Below are positions 17,367 through 26,492 of a stretch of DNA of 64,000 nt, one piece after another. The stretch is from Thermus tengchongensis. GTDB taxonomy: Bacteria > Deinococcota > Deinococci > Deinococcales > Thermaceae. Both the position numbers and the translations under genes were made by a program. The stretch spans positions 1 through 64,000 of the forward strand of contig NZ_JAKEDU010000002.1 in assembly GCF_021462405.1 (NCBI RefSeq). The letters are read 5' to 3'. The notes below the pieces were generated by a model. That model was not told the origin of the DNA. It saw only the letters and a list, made by a program, of their open reading frames with translations, and searched no databases. Each line of letters opens with the position of its first letter. Position 1 is the stretch's first letter.

Positions 17367-18053
17367 CTAGCGCACGTTTCCGGTTTCCAGCTTCCTCGCC
17401 CGCAGGTCCAGGAGGCTGTACTCACCCTCGGAGAGGTCGCCCGGCACCACCACCCAGCTTGCCCCCAGCATCTCGTGCTTCTGCCCCTTACCGGCGGTGA
17501 TCACCACGAGGGGGTTGTGGGTCTTGACCAGGTGGGCCACCTCATGGGACCCCCCTTCCCCAAGGCCCTTGTGGTAGGGATTGGTGTAGAAGAGGAAGAT
17601 CTTGGGGTAGTCCTTCAGGTCCCAAAGGGCCTTCAGGTGGTATTCCGCCACCCAGGCGGGGTAGCGCAGGGCTTCGTGTTCCTCGGGCTCGCCGTCATCG
17701 GTGATCTCCCCGCCTACTCCGGCCACCAGGTAGGGTCCCTTCCAGAAGGTGAAGGTCTCGTGGACGTTGCGCATCTCGGGCCGCACCAGCTCGATGTTGG
17801 CAGCCTCCCGGAGGTATTCCCAGATGGGGGCGTCCTGGGGCCCGGGGATGTAGGCGGTGGGGAGATGAGCCTCGGAAAGGATGCGGAAGAAGGCGGCGTA
17901 GTCGCGGCTTTTCGCCGTCTTGGGCATGAGGTTGCCCACCAGGGCGAGGGCGTCTGCCCCAGTGTCCGGGGCCAGCTTCACCAGCTTCTCCAGGGCCTCG
18001 AGGTCGCCCATGGGGTTGGAAGTGGCCAGGATGTACCGCGTGGTCCGCCGCAT
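17367..18053 (-). CDS. Calcineurin-like metallophosphoesterase (TT1561 type)
   Basis: 228 residues. Almost the whole sequence matches T. thermophilus TT1561 (structure 1UF3) as I recall it. That protein has the metallophosphoesterase fold and no known substrate. Some metal-site motifs of the fold appear altered: ATSNPMGDLEAL in place of D-x-H near the N terminus and VGNLMPK in place of GNHD. Catalytic ability is therefore uncertain. The ATG follows AGGAGGT. It is sandwiched between two hsp20 genes, suggesting stress-related expression. Confidence 0.85.
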   Translation of the reverse strand: MRRTTRYILATSNPMGDLEALEKLVKLAPDTGADALALVGNLMPKTAKSRDYAAFFRILSEAHLPTAYIPGPQDAPIWEYLREAANIELVRPEMRNVHETFTFWKGPYLVAGVGGEITDDGEPEEHEALRYPAWVAEYHLKALWDLKDYPKIFLFYTNPYHKGLGEGGSHEVAHLVKTHNPLVVITAGKGQKHEMLGASWVVVPGDLSEGEYSLLDLRARKLETGNVR

Positions 18054-18063
18054 ACCTCACCTC

Positions 18064-18480
18064 CTATTCCACCTGCACCTGGATCCTCTTGGGCTTGCTT
18101 TCCTCGGCCTTGGGCACGAGGAGGTGCAAGACCCCGTGGCGGAAGCGGGCCTGCACCCGGGAGAGGTCAAAGGTGCTGGGCACGTTGAAGTTCCGGGCGA
18201 AGGTACCGTAGGGGCCTTCCAGGCGGTGGTAGGTCACGTTCTCCCGCTTCTCGAAGGGCCGCTCCGCCTTCACGGAAAGCACGCCTTCCTCGGCCACCAC
18301 CTCCACCTTCTCGGGGTCCACCCCAGGGAGGTAGACCAGCACGTGCAGGCCTGCCTCGTCCTCCAGCACGTCCACCGGCGGGGCGTACACCCTGGGCCCC
18401 TGCTGGGGGGTGGCGCCGAAGGCCCTTGCCAAACGCTCCTGCAACTCCTCCAGCTCCCTGAAAGGATCAAACCGCACCAT
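18064..18480 (-). CDS. Small heat-shock protein (Hsp20/alpha-crystallin), second copy
   Basis: 138 residues. The ATG at 18480 is preceded by AGGAGGT at 7 nt; a GTG three codons upstream is less likely. The N terminus MVRFDPFRELEELQERL is the usual bacterial class A Hsp20 start. The alpha-crystallin domain spans ~38-128 (GLHVLVYLPGVDPEKVEVVAE ... GVLHLLVPKAE) and a C-terminal RIQVQVE carries the I-x-V motif. It is clearly divergent from the other Hsp20 in this window, so the two may form different or mixed oligomers. Confidence 0.92.
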   Translation of the reverse strand: MVRFDPFRELEELQERLARAFGATPQQGPRVYAPPVDVLEDEAGLHVLVYLPGVDPEKVEVVAEEGVLSVKAERPFEKRENVTYHRLEGPYGTFARNFNVPSTFDLSRVQARFRHGVLHLLVPKAEESKPKRIQVQVE

Positions 18481-18493
18481 CTTCCTCACCTCC

Positions 18494-19678
18494 TCACCAC
18501 CTCAGGAGCGCGGCCATGCCCCCGCGCTCCAGAAGCTCCTTCTCCGCTTCTCCCCGCACGAACTCCAGCTTGGCGGCGTAGCCCGCCGCCAGTTCGGGCA
18601 GGATCAGGGCCAGGGGCTTGGCCTCGGGGTTCTGGCAGTAGGCCAAGGCCCTGGCCTCTTCGGGGAAGAACACGCCATCGCAAGCGTACACGGCCTGGTC
18701 CAGGTGCCAGGGAAGCACCCAGAGCTCCACCCGGCCCTCCTGAACCCTTTCCAAGACCTCCGGGCCAAAGACCGCCTTGGGATAGGCCTCTTCAAGCTTC
18801 TTCAGGAGTTCTACCTCTCCCCGGCGCTCCGCTTCCTCCAAAACGGGCTCCAGCCGCTTGAGCACCTCGCCCGGCGTGGCCCCAGGGTGGGGCAAGGAGG
18901 GCAGGAGGGCGACCACCCTTTCCTTCAGGCGCTTGGGCAGGTAACCCAGGAAGAGCTTGGTGTGCTCCTCCGGACCCATGAGCACCAGGCGGGTGAACCC
19001 TTTTTCCTGGACCATCTTTTCCAGCTCGTGGCTCAGGGTCTTGTAAAAGCGCTCCTCCCAGGCGGCCAGGCGCTTGGCGAAGAGGTCCTGGCCGGCTCCG
19101 CCCCGGGAGATGCCCCCCAGGTGGAAGCGCCGCCCGGGGGCGTCCAGGGAGAGCCTGCGCCAGGCTTCCGTGTCCAGGGCCAAGAAGGCGTCGCCCACCT
19201 CCGCCACCTCGCCCAAGAAGATCTCGAAGACCCGCCAGCGCTCCTGGTCCAAGTAGACCACGCCGTAGCGCTCGTACTCGTCCAGGGCATAGAGAAGGGG
19301 CAGGAGGAAGGGTTCGCCGTAGTGAGCCAGGGCGCCGTCCGTGAGGAGGCGATGCTCTTCCTCTCCCAGGAAGGTGGTTTTGAGGCTGGAGACCAAGGGG
19401 AGCTCCACCTGGAGGAGCAGGGTTTCAAAGAGCTTTTCTCCCACGAAGAACACGGCGGTCTTGGCCTCGAGGACCTGGTTCTTCAATACCTCCAGGACCC
19501 TTTCCTGGAGTTCTTTGGGCACCCCCAGGGCCTTCATGGCGTCCTTGGCCCTTAGGGCGTAGGCCCGGTTGCTGTTTTCCGGCTTGGCGGGGTTGATGTC
19601 CAAGTAGAGGGAGAGGATCGGCCCTTCCTTGAGGGCCAGGCTTTCCTTGATACGCCGAACGTCTTCCTTCCCGATCAT
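18494..19678 (-). CDS. baeRF-type (bacterial archaeo-eukaryotic release-factor-like) protein
   Basis: 394 residues. The N-terminal domain has ILSLYLDINPA and TAVFFVGEKLFE. The middle has the eRF1-like YGVVYLDQERWRVFEIFLGEVAEV. It is followed by RRFHLGGISRGGAGQ, where eRF1-like proteins carry a catalytic or modified GGQ-type loop, then helices and LVLMGPEEHTKLFLGYL. The layout fits the baeRF families proposed to act on ribosomes; no activity is established that I know of. Its ATG overlaps the stop of the ferritin-like gene, and it sits in the clpB-hsp20 cluster. Confidence 0.65.
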   Translation of the reverse strand: MIGKEDVRRIKESLALKEGPILSLYLDINPAKPENSNRAYALRAKDAMKALGVPKELQERVLEVLKNQVLEAKTAVFFVGEKLFETLLLQVELPLVSSLKTTFLGEEEHRLLTDGALAHYGEPFLLPLLYALDEYERYGVVYLDQERWRVFEIFLGEVAEVGDAFLALDTEAWRRLSLDAPGRRFHLGGISRGGAGQDLFAKRLAAWEERFYKTLSHELEKMVQEKGFTRLVLMGPEEHTKLFLGYLPKRLKERVVALLPSLPHPGATPGEVLKRLEPVLEEAERRGEVELLKKLEEAYPKAVFGPEVLERVQEGRVELWVLPWHLDQAVYACDGVFFPEEARALAYCQNPEAKPLALILPELAAGYAAKLEFVRGEAEKELLERGGMAALLRW

Positions 19679-20064
19679 AGACCACCTCCCAAAAGGGCCA
19701 CCACCTTGCGCACGGCCTCTTGGTTGAGGCTCTCCTCCTGGCCCAACCGGGTGAAGAGGGCCTCCAGTTCCGGGTCGGGGAAGGTGCTTTCCAGGTAGTA
19801 GGCCCGGTCAAAGCCCTCCTCGGAGAGAAGGCGGAGCATGGCCTCCCATCCGGCTTCCTCCACCCTAGGGGTGGGTGGAATGGGAACCTTCCGGCGGTGG
19901 AGAGCCTCCGCCAGGGCCTCGGCGTGGGCCCGCTCCCGCTTGGCCACCTCCAGGAGAAGGGCCTTCAGGTGGGGATAGGGCACCCCCTCCGCGGCCCTCT
20001 CCGCCCGAAGGGCGTCCAAAAGTTCGTCCTGGTAGGCCTTCTTGAGCACCTCCACCACGTCCAT
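19675..20064 (-). CDS. Ferritin-like / rubrerythrin-type small protein
   Basis: 129 residues, mostly helical. A KRERAHAEALAEAL segment (E-x2-H spacing) and acidic positions elsewhere (QDELLDALRAERAA, RLGQEESLNQEAV) look like a four-helix ferritin-like bundle. Not every di-iron ligand can be assigned by eye, so metal binding is unproven. It is 12 bp after clpB and coupled to the next gene, indicating co-expression with ClpB. Confidence 0.5.
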   Translation of the reverse strand: MDVVEVLKKAYQDELLDALRAERAAEGVPYPHLKALLLEVAKRERAHAEALAEALHRRKVPIPPTPRVEEAGWEAMLRLLSEEGFDRAYYLESTFPDPELEALFTRLGQEESLNQEAVRKVVALLGGGL

Positions 20065-20076
20065 GGGGCCTCCTTT

Positions 20077-22641
20077 CTAAGCCTCCACGCGCTCGGCGGT
20101 GCGGAAGGTGAGGCCCGTGGGACCTGCGTCCACCACCACCTTGTCGCCTTCCTTCACCTCTCCGGCCAGGATCTTCTTGGCCAGGGGGGTTTCCAGCTCC
20201 CGCCCGATCACCCGCTTGAGGGGCCGGGCGCCGAAGACGGGGTCGAAGCCCCTTTCGGCCAGGAAGTCCTTGGCCCCTTCGGTGAGCTCCAGGGTGATGC
20301 GCTTCTCCGCCAGGCGAGCCCGGAGACCCTGGAGCTGGATCTCCACGATCTCGCGGATCTGCTCCTTGGTGAGGGGCCGGAAGACCACGATCTCGTCCAG
20401 GCGGTTCAGGAACTCGGGGCGGAAGTGCCTTTGCAAGACGGCGAAGACCTCCTCCCGGATGCGCTCGTAGGGCCAGCCCTTTTGGATGCCCTCGAGGATC
20501 AAGGGACTACCCAGGTTGGAGGTGAGGATGATGACGGTGTTGCGGAAGTCCACGGTGCGCCCGTGGGAGTCGGTGAGGCGGCCATCGTCCAGGATTTGCA
20601 GGAGGATGTTGAAGACGTCGGGGTGGGCTTTCTCGATCTCGTCAAAGAGGATGACGGTGTAGGGCCGCCGCCGAACCGCTTCGGTGAGTTGCCCCCCCTC
20701 CTCGTAGCCCACGTAGCCGGGCGGGGCCCCGATGAGGCGGGAAACGGCGTGCTTTTCCATGTACTCCGTCATGTCGATGCGCACCATGGCCTCCTCGGTG
20801 TCGAAGAGGGTGGCGGCCAGGGTCTTGGCCAGCTCGGTCTTGCCCACCCCCGTGGGGCCCAGGAAGAGGAAGCTCCCGATGGGGCGGTTCGGGTCCTTGA
20901 GGCCCGCCCGGGCCCGCCTTATGGCGTCGGCCACGGCGCGGATGGCCTCTTCCTGGCCCACCACCCGCTTGTGGAGCTCGTCCTCCAGGCGCAAAAGCTT
21001 CTCCCTTTCTCCTTCCAGGAGTTTGGCCACGGGGATCCCCGTCCAGCGGGAGACCACCTCGGCGATGTCCTCCTCCGTCACCTCCAGGCGCACGAAGCGG
21101 GCGTTTTTAAGTTGCTCGGAAAGGGCTTCCACCTCGGCCTCGAGGCGGGGAAGCTCCCCGTAGCGGAGCTCGGCGGCCCGGTTCAGGTCGTACTGGCGCT
21201 CGGCCAGCTCGATCTGCCGCCGTACCTCGTCCAGTCGTTGCTGGGCCTCGCGGAGCCGCTTCAGGACCTCCCGCTCCGCCTCCCACTCCCTTTTGAGCTT
21301 TTCGATCTCCTGGGTGAGGGTGGCGATCTCCCCTTCGATGGCCTTCAGGCGCTCCAGGGAGTCGGGGTCCTTCTCCTTCTTGAGGGCCTCACGCTCAATC
21401 TCCAGCTGGAGCTTCTTGCGCTCCAGGGTATCGATGGCCTCCGGGGCGCTTTCCAGGGCCATGCGCAGGCGGGCCGCCGCCTCATCGATGAGGTCGATGG
21501 CCTTGTCGGGGAGGCGCCTTTCCGTGATGTAGCGGTGGGAGAGGACCGCCGCCGCCACCAGGGCCGGGTCGGAGATGCGCACCCCGTGGTGCACCTCGTA
21601 CTTCTCCTTGATGCCCCGCAGGATGGAGATGGTCTCCTCCACGCTGGGCTCGTCCACGTAGACAGGCTGGAAGCGCCTTTCCAAGGCGGGGTCCTTCTCG
21701 ATCTCCCGGTACTCGTCCAGGGTGGTGGCCCCGATGAGCCTGAGCTCCCCCCGGGCCAGGGCGGGCTTCAGCATGTTGCCCGCATCCACCGCGCCTTCGG
21801 CTTTACCTGCCCCCACCACGGTGTGGAGCTCGTCGATGAAGAGGATGATCTCCCCTTGGCTTTGCACCACCTCCTGGATCACCGCCTTCAGGCGCTCCTC
21901 AAACTCGCCCCGGTACTTGGCTCCGGCCAGCAGGGAGCCCATCTGCAAGGAGATGATGCGCTTGCCCTTGAGGCCTTCCGGCACATCCCCCTTGACGATG
22001 CGTTGGGCCAACCCCTCCACGATGGCGGTCTTACCCACCCCCGGCTCGCCGATGAGCACGGGGTTGTTCTTGGTGCGGCGGAGGAGGATCTGAATGGTGC
22101 GCCTGATCTCCTCGTCGCGGCCGATGACCGGGTCCAGCTTGCCCTCGGCGGCGAGCCGGGTCAGGTCGATGCCGTACTGCTCCAGGGCGTTGTAGGTGCT
22201 TTCCGCGTGTTCCGTCTGCACGGTCTTACCTCCTCTGAGTTCTTGCAGGGCCTTCTTCAAGGCTTCCAGCCCTGGGAGGCCGGGGGTGGCCTCCGCCAAG
22301 GCCAGGACCAGGGTGTCCAGGGCCACGAAGCGGTCCTTAAGCTCCTCCATGAGGGCCTCGGCCCGGCCAAAAACCCCGGAGAGCCGGGGGGTCAGGTACT
22401 GCCCGCCCTCCGCCCCCTCCACCCGGGGCAGGCGGGCAAGCTCCTTCTCTTGGCTCTCCTTCAAGGCCTTGGGGTCTACCCCGGCTTTTTCCAAAAGCCT
22501 CCAGGCCAGGCCGGAGGGATCCCGCAGGAGCACCGCCCAAAGGTGGGGCAGGTCGATGGCTTGGTGCCGCATCTGCCGGGCCAGGACCTGCGCCTGGGCC
22601 AGGGTCTCGCGGGCGGCTTGCGTCCAGCGTTCCAGGTTCAT
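20077..22641 (-). CDS. clpB: Chaperone ClpB (disaggregase)
   Basis: 854 residues, as in T. thermophilus ClpB. The N domain is ~1-145. NBD1 has Walker [11 protein letters not shown]. The long coiled-coil middle domain (~390-520: [18 protein letters not shown] and following) is followed by NBD2 with [13 protein letters not shown] and [14 protein letters not shown]. It threads aggregated proteins together with DnaK-DnaJ-GrpE, encoded just upstream. It has its own promoter in the 202-bp gap after dafA. Confidence 0.98.
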   Translation of the reverse strand: MNLERWTQAARETLAQAQVLARQMRHQAIDLPHLWAVLLRDPSGLAWRLLEKAGVDPKALKESQEKELARLPRVEGAEGGQYLTPRLSGVFGRAEALMEELKDRFVALDTLVLALAEATPGLPGLEALKKALQELRGGKTVQTEHAESTYNALEQYGIDLTRLAAEGKLDPVIGRDEEIRRTIQILLRRTKNNPVLIGEPGVGKTAIVEGLAQRIVKGDVPEGLKGKRIISLQMGSLLAGAKYRGEFEERLKAVIQEVVQSQGEIILFIDELHTVVGAGKAEGAVDAGNMLKPALARGELRLIGATTLDEYREIEKDPALERRFQPVYVDEPSVEETISILRGIKEKYEVHHGVRISDPALVAAAVLSHRYITERRLPDKAIDLIDEAAARLRMALESAPEAIDTLERKKLQLEIEREALKKEKDPDSLERLKAIEGEIATLTQEIEKLKREWEAEREVLKRLREAQQRLDEVRRQIELAERQYDLNRAAELRYGELPRLEAEVEALSEQLKNARFVRLEVTEEDIAEVVSRWTGIPVAKLLEGEREKLLRLEDELHKRVVGQEEAIRAVADAIRRARAGLKDPNRPIGSFLFLGPTGVGKTELAKTLAATLFDTEEAMVRIDMTEYMEKHAVSRLIGAPPGYVGYEEGGQLTEAVRRRPYTVILFDEIEKAHPDVFNILLQILDDGRLTDSHGRTVDFRNTVIILTSNLGSPLILEGIQKGWPYERIREEVFAVLQRHFRPEFLNRLDEIVVFRPLTKEQIREIVEIQLQGLRARLAEKRITLELTEGAKDFLAERGFDPVFGARPLKRVIGRELETPLAKKILAGEVKEGDKVVVDAGPTGLTFRTAERVEA

Positions 22642-22665
22642 ACCCCTTTGCCTCCTACTAGCTCG

Positions 22666-22695
22666 ATCATATCACTTGATAAAGCCAATGTCAAG
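22666..22695 (-). promoter_or_regulatory. clpB promoter with HAIR-like operator
   Basis: On the minus strand, TTGACA (22689-22694) and TATGAT (22666-22671) are 17 bp apart. CTTGA-N11-TCAAG (22675-22695) is a perfect inverted repeat that contains the -35 box. It has HAIR half-sites and HAIR spacing. Confidence 0.85.
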
Positions 22696-22843
22696 CAATC
22701 TATAAGCATAAAGCGGAACACCCTGTGTTGCGGAGAGGTTCGCCCAACGGAGAGATGCCAGCGCGTTCTGCCCTGATTATAGGGGAAAGGGGGGCGAGGG
22801 ATGTCCCGATTCCTGAACCGCCTCGAGGAGAAACGCCAGGGCT

Positions 22844-23080
22844 TTAGCGGCGTTCCAGGATTTCCACCACCAAGGCTGCCCCCACCAGGTTGGCCCCCAG
22901 GTCGCGGCGGATGCGCTCCGCCTTGAGCATGCGGAAAAGGTCCTCTTCCCGGAAGTACCAAGCATCCCCCACTTCCAAGGGCTCCACAAAGCCGATCTCC
23001 ACGTAGGCCCGCACCGCGCCCAAGGAGAGGCCGTAGGCCGCCAGGGTCTCGAGGGAGAGCCACTCGCTACGCGCGAGCAT
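22844..23080 (-). CDS. dafA: DafA, DnaK-DnaJ assembly factor (HspR/CbpM-like)
   Basis: 78 residues, the length of T. thermophilus DafA, and in the same gene order dnaK-grpE-dnaJ-dafA-clpB. DafA holds DnaK and DnaJ in a complex released by unfolded protein. The sequence also looks like a MerR-type HspR/CbpM domain: [29 protein letters not shown] (helix-turn-helix), then [34 protein letters not shown], where HspR has a similar dimerisation helix. It overlaps the end of dnaJ by 14 bp. Confidence 0.92.
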   Translation of the reverse strand: MLARSEWLSLETLAAYGLSLGAVRAYVEIGFVEPLEVGDAWYFREEDLFRMLKAERIRRDLGANLVGAALVVEILERR

Positions 23081-23906
23081 GGTGCACCTCCGCTAGCTTC
23101 CGCCAAAGGGCTTCCTCCTCCGGGGAGAGATGCTCGGGGATGACGATGCGCACCTCCAGGTAGAGGTCGCCCCGGCCATGGGGCCCGGGGAAGCCCTTGC
23201 CCTTGAGCCTAAGCTTCCTTCCCGCCTGGGTCTTAGGGGGGATGGTGACCTCCACCGGGCCTTCCAGGGTGGGGGCCCGCACCTTGCCCCCCACCACGGC
23301 GATGGGTGCAGGCACGTCCAAGGTGGCGTAGAGATCCTGGCCCTCGAGGCGGAAAACGGGGTGAGGGAGAAGCCGCACGGTGAGGAGAAGGTCCCCCGGC
23401 GGCTCCCCAGGGCCCCCCATGCCGGGAAGGCGCAGGACGCTTCCCTCCTGGACCCCGGGGGGGATCTTCACGGAAACGCGCCTGCCCCCTACGTCCAGCA
23501 CCTTTTCCCCGCCCCAGAAGGCCTCCTCCAGGGTCAGGGCCAGCTCGGCCCGGAGGTCGCGGCCTTTCCGGGGACGGGCCCTGCGGCCCATGCCCCCGAA
23601 GAGCCCCCCGCCGAAGAGCTCCTGGAAGAAGTCGGAGAAGTCCTCTACGTCAAACCCCGAGAAGTCGTACCCCCCGGGGGGTGGGGGCGGGGGTGGGGTG
23701 GCGGTGCCGTAGGTGTCGTAGACCTTGCGCTTTTCCGGGTCGGAGAGGACGGCGTAGGCCTCGTTGATCTCCTTGAACCGCTCCTCCGCCTCAGGGCTTT
23801 TGTTGACGTCGGGGTGGTACTGGCGTGCCAGGCGCTTGTAGGCCCGCTTGATCTCCTCCTGCGTGGCGTTTCTCGGTACCCCTAGGATGGCGTAGTAGTC
23901 CTTCAT
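23067..23906 (-). CDS. dnaJ: Chaperone protein DnaJ (no zinc-finger domain)
   Basis: 279 residues. The J domain (1-68) carries HPD in [10 protein letters not shown] Gly/Pro/Phe-rich linker follows ([18 protein letters not shown]), then two substrate-binding beta domains (~110-260). The Cys-rich zinc domain of E. coli DnaJ is absent, as in T. thermophilus DnaJ, so this is a family trait and not damage. It delivers clients to DnaK and stimulates its ATPase. Confidence 0.96.
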   Translation of the reverse strand: MKDYYAILGVPRNATQEEIKRAYKRLARQYHPDVNKSPEAEERFKEINEAYAVLSDPEKRKVYDTYGTATPPPPPPPGGYDFSGFDVEDFSDFFQELFGGGLFGGMGRRARPRKGRDLRAELALTLEEAFWGGEKVLDVGGRRVSVKIPPGVQEGSVLRLPGMGGPGEPPGDLLLTVRLLPHPVFRLEGQDLYATLDVPAPIAVVGGKVRAPTLEGPVEVTIPPKTQAGRKLRLKGKGFPGPHGRGDLYLEVRIVIPEHLSPEEEALWRKLAEVHHARA

Positions 23907-23909
23907 GGC

Positions 23910-24464
23910 CTACTCCACGCCCTCTTCTTCAGGGCTTTTCTCCTCACCCACCGCCACCCGGGCCGGGCGCACCAAGGCCTCCCCCAGGCGGAAGCCCCGC
24001 TGGAAGACCCGGGCCACCTTGCCGGGCTCCCCGGGGAGGAGGCCGATGGCCTCGTGGTAGCGGGGGTCAAAGGCCTCCCCTTCCCCGGGCACCTCCTCGA
24101 TCCCAAGCCCTGCTAGGATGCGGAAGAAGCCTTCCCGCACCGCCTTAACCCCCTTGAGGATGCTCTCCGGATTGGCCTCGGCGAACTCCAAGGCCCGCTC
24201 CAGGTCGTCCAGAACGGGGAGGAGCGCCCTGACTGCCCTGAGGATCCCTTCCCGTTCCCTTAGCCTAAGTTCCTCCTCCATGCGCTTGCGGTAGTTGTCA
24301 AAGTCGGCCAGGAGGCGCACGTACCGGTCCTTCAGGGCTCGGAGCTCCTCCTCCACGGCCAGGAGGCGTTGTTCCAGGGCTATGGCCTCCTCGCCCACCG
24401 CCTTGAGGTCTTGCTCCACCTGGGCGGCCTGTTCCTGTTGGGTTTCCTCACGCTCCTTCTCCAT
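23910..24464 (-). CDS. grpE: Nucleotide exchange factor GrpE
   Basis: 184 residues. A long N-terminal coiled coil (~1-75, EETQQEQAAQVEQDLKAVGE onward) contains the conserved RLLADFDNYRKR. A C-terminal beta domain (~120-175) has GEAFDPRYHEAIGLLPG and RGFRLGEALVRPARVAVG. It releases ADP from DnaK. It lies 3 bp from dnaJ and is separated from dnaK by a strong hairpin. Confidence 0.96.
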   Translation of the reverse strand: MEKEREETQQEQAAQVEQDLKAVGEEAIALEQRLLAVEEELRALKDRYVRLLADFDNYRKRMEEELRLREREGILRAVRALLPVLDDLERALEFAEANPESILKGVKAVREGFFRILAGLGIEEVPGEGEAFDPRYHEAIGLLPGEPGKVARVFQRGFRLGEALVRPARVAVGEEKSPEEEGVE

Positions 24465-24488
24465 GCTTCCTCCAAGAGGGGGTAAGGG

Positions 24489-24528
24489 AAAGCCCCTGCC
24501 CCAGCAGGGGCCAGGGCAGGGGGGCTTT
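24489..24528 (-). promoter_or_regulatory. hairpin between dnaK and grpE
   Basis: AAAGCCCCTGCCC (24489-24501) pairs with GGGCAGGGGGGCTTT (24514-24528), a stem of about 13 bp with one bulged G. It includes the end of the dnaK stop codon. Position suggests a processing or partial-termination site that would make grpE-dnaJ-dafA less abundant than dnaK. Confidence 0.6.
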
Positions 24529-26386
24529 AGTCGGCGGGCTTGTAGTCGGCGTCGATCACGTCGTCAGGGCCACGGCCGGAAGCCCCGGTGGCTCCGGCGG
24601 TGGCGGCCTTCTCGTAGGCCTCCACTGCCTTCAGAAGCTCCTCCGTGGCGGCCTTCAGCTCGGGGTCGGAGGCATCCTTCTCCGAAAGCTCCTTGGCCCT
24701 GGCGATGGCCGCCTCGAGGCGCGCCTTGGCCTCGGGGGTGCTCTGCTTCTCCTGGAGGATCCTCTCCGCCTGGACGCGGGTGGAGTCCAGGGTGTTCTTG
24801 AGCTCGGCGTGCTCCCGGCGGCGCCGGTCCTCCTCCGCGTGGCGCTTGGCCTCCTCGATCATCCGCTGGATTTCCTCCTCGGAGAGGGTGGTGGTGTTTT
24901 GGATGGTGATGGAGGCCTCCTTGCCCGTGGACTTCTCCTTGGCGGTCACGTGGAGGATGCCGTTGGCGTCGATGTCAAAGCAGACCTCAATCTGGGGAAC
25001 CCCGGCGGGCATGGGGGGGATGCCCTCGAGGCGGAAGCGGCCCAGGCTCTTGTTGTCCGCGGCCATGGGGCGCTCGCCCTGGAGGACGTGGATCTCCACC
25101 GCGGTCTGGTTGTGCTCGGCGGTGGTGAAGATCTCGCACTTGCGGGTGGGGATGGTGGTGTTCCGGGGGATGAGGACGGTCATCACCCCGCCCTTGGTCT
25201 CCACCCCCAGGGAGAGGGGGGTGACGTCCAGGAGGACCACGTCCCGCACCTCGCCCATCAGCACCCCCGCCTGGATGGCGGCCCCCATGGCCACCACCTC
25301 GTCGGGGTTCACGGAGCGGTTGGGCTCCTTGCCCAAAAGCTCCTTCACCACCCGCTGTACCGCGGGCACCCGGGTGGCCCCGCCCACCAGGATCACCTCG
25401 TCGATCTGGCTCGGGGAGAGCCCCGCATCCTTCAAGGCCTGCTCCACCGGGCCCCTGAGGCGCTTCAGGAGGGGCTCGATGAGTTCCTCAAACTTGGCCC
25501 GGGTGAGCTTCTTCTCCAGGTGCAAGGGGGTCTTGCTGGCGGGGTCCAGGGCGATGAAGGGGAGGCTGATGGTGGTCTCCACGGTGCTGGAAAGCTCGAT
25601 CTTGGCCTTCTCCGCCGCCTCGATGAGGCGCTGGAGGGCCTGGCGGTCCGCCTTGAGGTCCACCCCGTGCTCCCGCTTGAACTCCTCGGCCAGCCAGTTC
25701 ACGATGGCGTGGTCCATGTCGCTGCCGCCCAGGTGGGTGTCCCCGGAGGTGGACTTCACCTCAAAGACCCCTTCGCCGATCTCCAGCACCGTCACGTCAA
25801 AGGTGCCGCCCCCCAGGTCGAAGACCAAGACGGTCTCGTTCCCCTTCTTGTCCAGGCCGTAGGCCAGGGCGGCCGCGGTGGGCTCGTTGATGATGCGCAG
25901 GACCTCGAGGCCTGCGATGCGCCCGGCGTTGGCCGTGGCCTCCCGCTGGGCGTTGTTGAAGTAGGCGGGCACGGTGATCACCGCCTTGGTGATCCTTTCC
26001 CCCAGCTTCTTGGAGGCGTCCTCCACCAGCTTGCGGAGGACCATGGCGCTGATCTCCTCGGGGGTGTAGAGCTTGCCCTTGATCTCCACCCTCACCCCGC
26101 CATCGGGTCCAGGGACCACCTTGTAGGGGACCCGCTTGGCCTCCTCCTGGACCTCCTCCCAGCGGCGGCCGATAAAGCGCTTGATCTCAAAGATGGTGCC
26201 CTCAGGGTTCAGGACTGCCTGGCGCTTGGCCATGCGGCCCACCAGGGTTTCGCCATCCCGGAAGGCCACCACGCTGGGGGTGGTCCTTTCGCCCTCCGCG
26301 TTCTCCAAGACCACGGGCTTACCGCCCTCCATGATGGCGATCACGCTGTTGGTGGTGCCCAGGTCAATGCCCACTGCCTTAGCCAT
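24527..26386 (-). CDS. dnaK: Chaperone protein DnaK (Hsp70)
   Basis: 619 residues from the ATG at 26386, which follows GAGAGGT and gives the standard [15 protein letters not shown] start; the 12 extra upstream codons are not used. ATPase domain ~1-380 ([30 protein letters not shown]), linker [12 protein letters not shown], substrate-binding domain and helical lid, with an acidic tail [12 protein letters not shown]. First gene of dnaK-grpE-dnaJ-dafA. The promoter has a HAIR-like repeat just upstream of its -35 box. Confidence 0.98.
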   Translation of the reverse strand: MAKAVGIDLGTTNSVIAIMEGGKPVVLENAEGERTTPSVVAFRDGETLVGRMAKRQAVLNPEGTIFEIKRFIGRRWEEVQEEAKRVPYKVVPGPDGGVRVEIKGKLYTPEEISAMVLRKLVEDASKKLGERITKAVITVPAYFNNAQREATANAGRIAGLEVLRIINEPTAAALAYGLDKKGNETVLVFDLGGGTFDVTVLEIGEGVFEVKSTSGDTHLGGSDMDHAIVNWLAEEFKREHGVDLKADRQALQRLIEAAEKAKIELSSTVETTISLPFIALDPASKTPLHLEKKLTRAKFEELIEPLLKRLRGPVEQALKDAGLSPSQIDEVILVGGATRVPAVQRVVKELLGKEPNRSVNPDEVVAMGAAIQAGVLMGEVRDVVLLDVTPLSLGVETKGGVMTVLIPRNTTIPTRKCEIFTTAEHNQTAVEIHVLQGERPMAADNKSLGRFRLEGIPPMPAGVPQIEVCFDIDANGILHVTAKEKSTGKEASITIQNTTTLSEEEIQRMIEEAKRHAEEDRRRREHAELKNTLDSTRVQAERILQEKQSTPEAKARLEAAIARAKELSEKDASDPELKAATEELLKAVEAYEKAATAGATGASGRGPDDVIDADYKPAD

Positions 26387-26405
26387 AGCTACACCTCTCG
26401 TCTCA

Positions 26406-26435
26406 AGCATAGACCATGCCACATGAATAAGTCAA
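26406..26435 (-). promoter_or_regulatory. dnaK promoter
   Basis: On the minus strand, TTGACT (26430-26435) and TATGCT (26406-26411) are 18 bp apart. The -10 box ends 19 bp before the dnaK ATG, so the leader would be short, about 13 nt. Confidence 0.65.
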
Positions 26436-26439
26436 GAGA

Positions 26440-26460
26440 CTTGAGCATGATCATATCATG
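26440..26460. promoter_or_regulatory. inverted repeat between dnaK and ftsH, HAIR-like
   Basis: CTTGA-N11-TCATG matches the repeat at clpB with one half-site change. It also contains CATGAT-N3-ATCATG (26446-26460), a perfect 6-3-6 palindrome. It lies 5 bp upstream of the dnaK -35 box and within the dnaK-ftsH divergent gap, so it could control either gene. Confidence 0.6.
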
Positions 26461-26462
26461 GT

Positions 26463-26492
26463 GCCCTGGGCTACCCGGATTTCTCCCAGGGC
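26463..26492 (+). promoter_or_regulatory. stem-loop in the ftsH leader
   Basis: GCCCTGGG (26463-26470) pairs with CCCAGGGC (26485-26492), 8 bp perfect, ending 20 nt before the ftsH ATG. It could influence ftsH translation or mRNA stability. Confidence 0.45.

Noticed and set aside
19720-22776. 1018-codon plus-strand frame opposite clpB
   Set aside because: Antisense shadow; no domain, and it crosses the clpB promoter and the ferritin-like gene.
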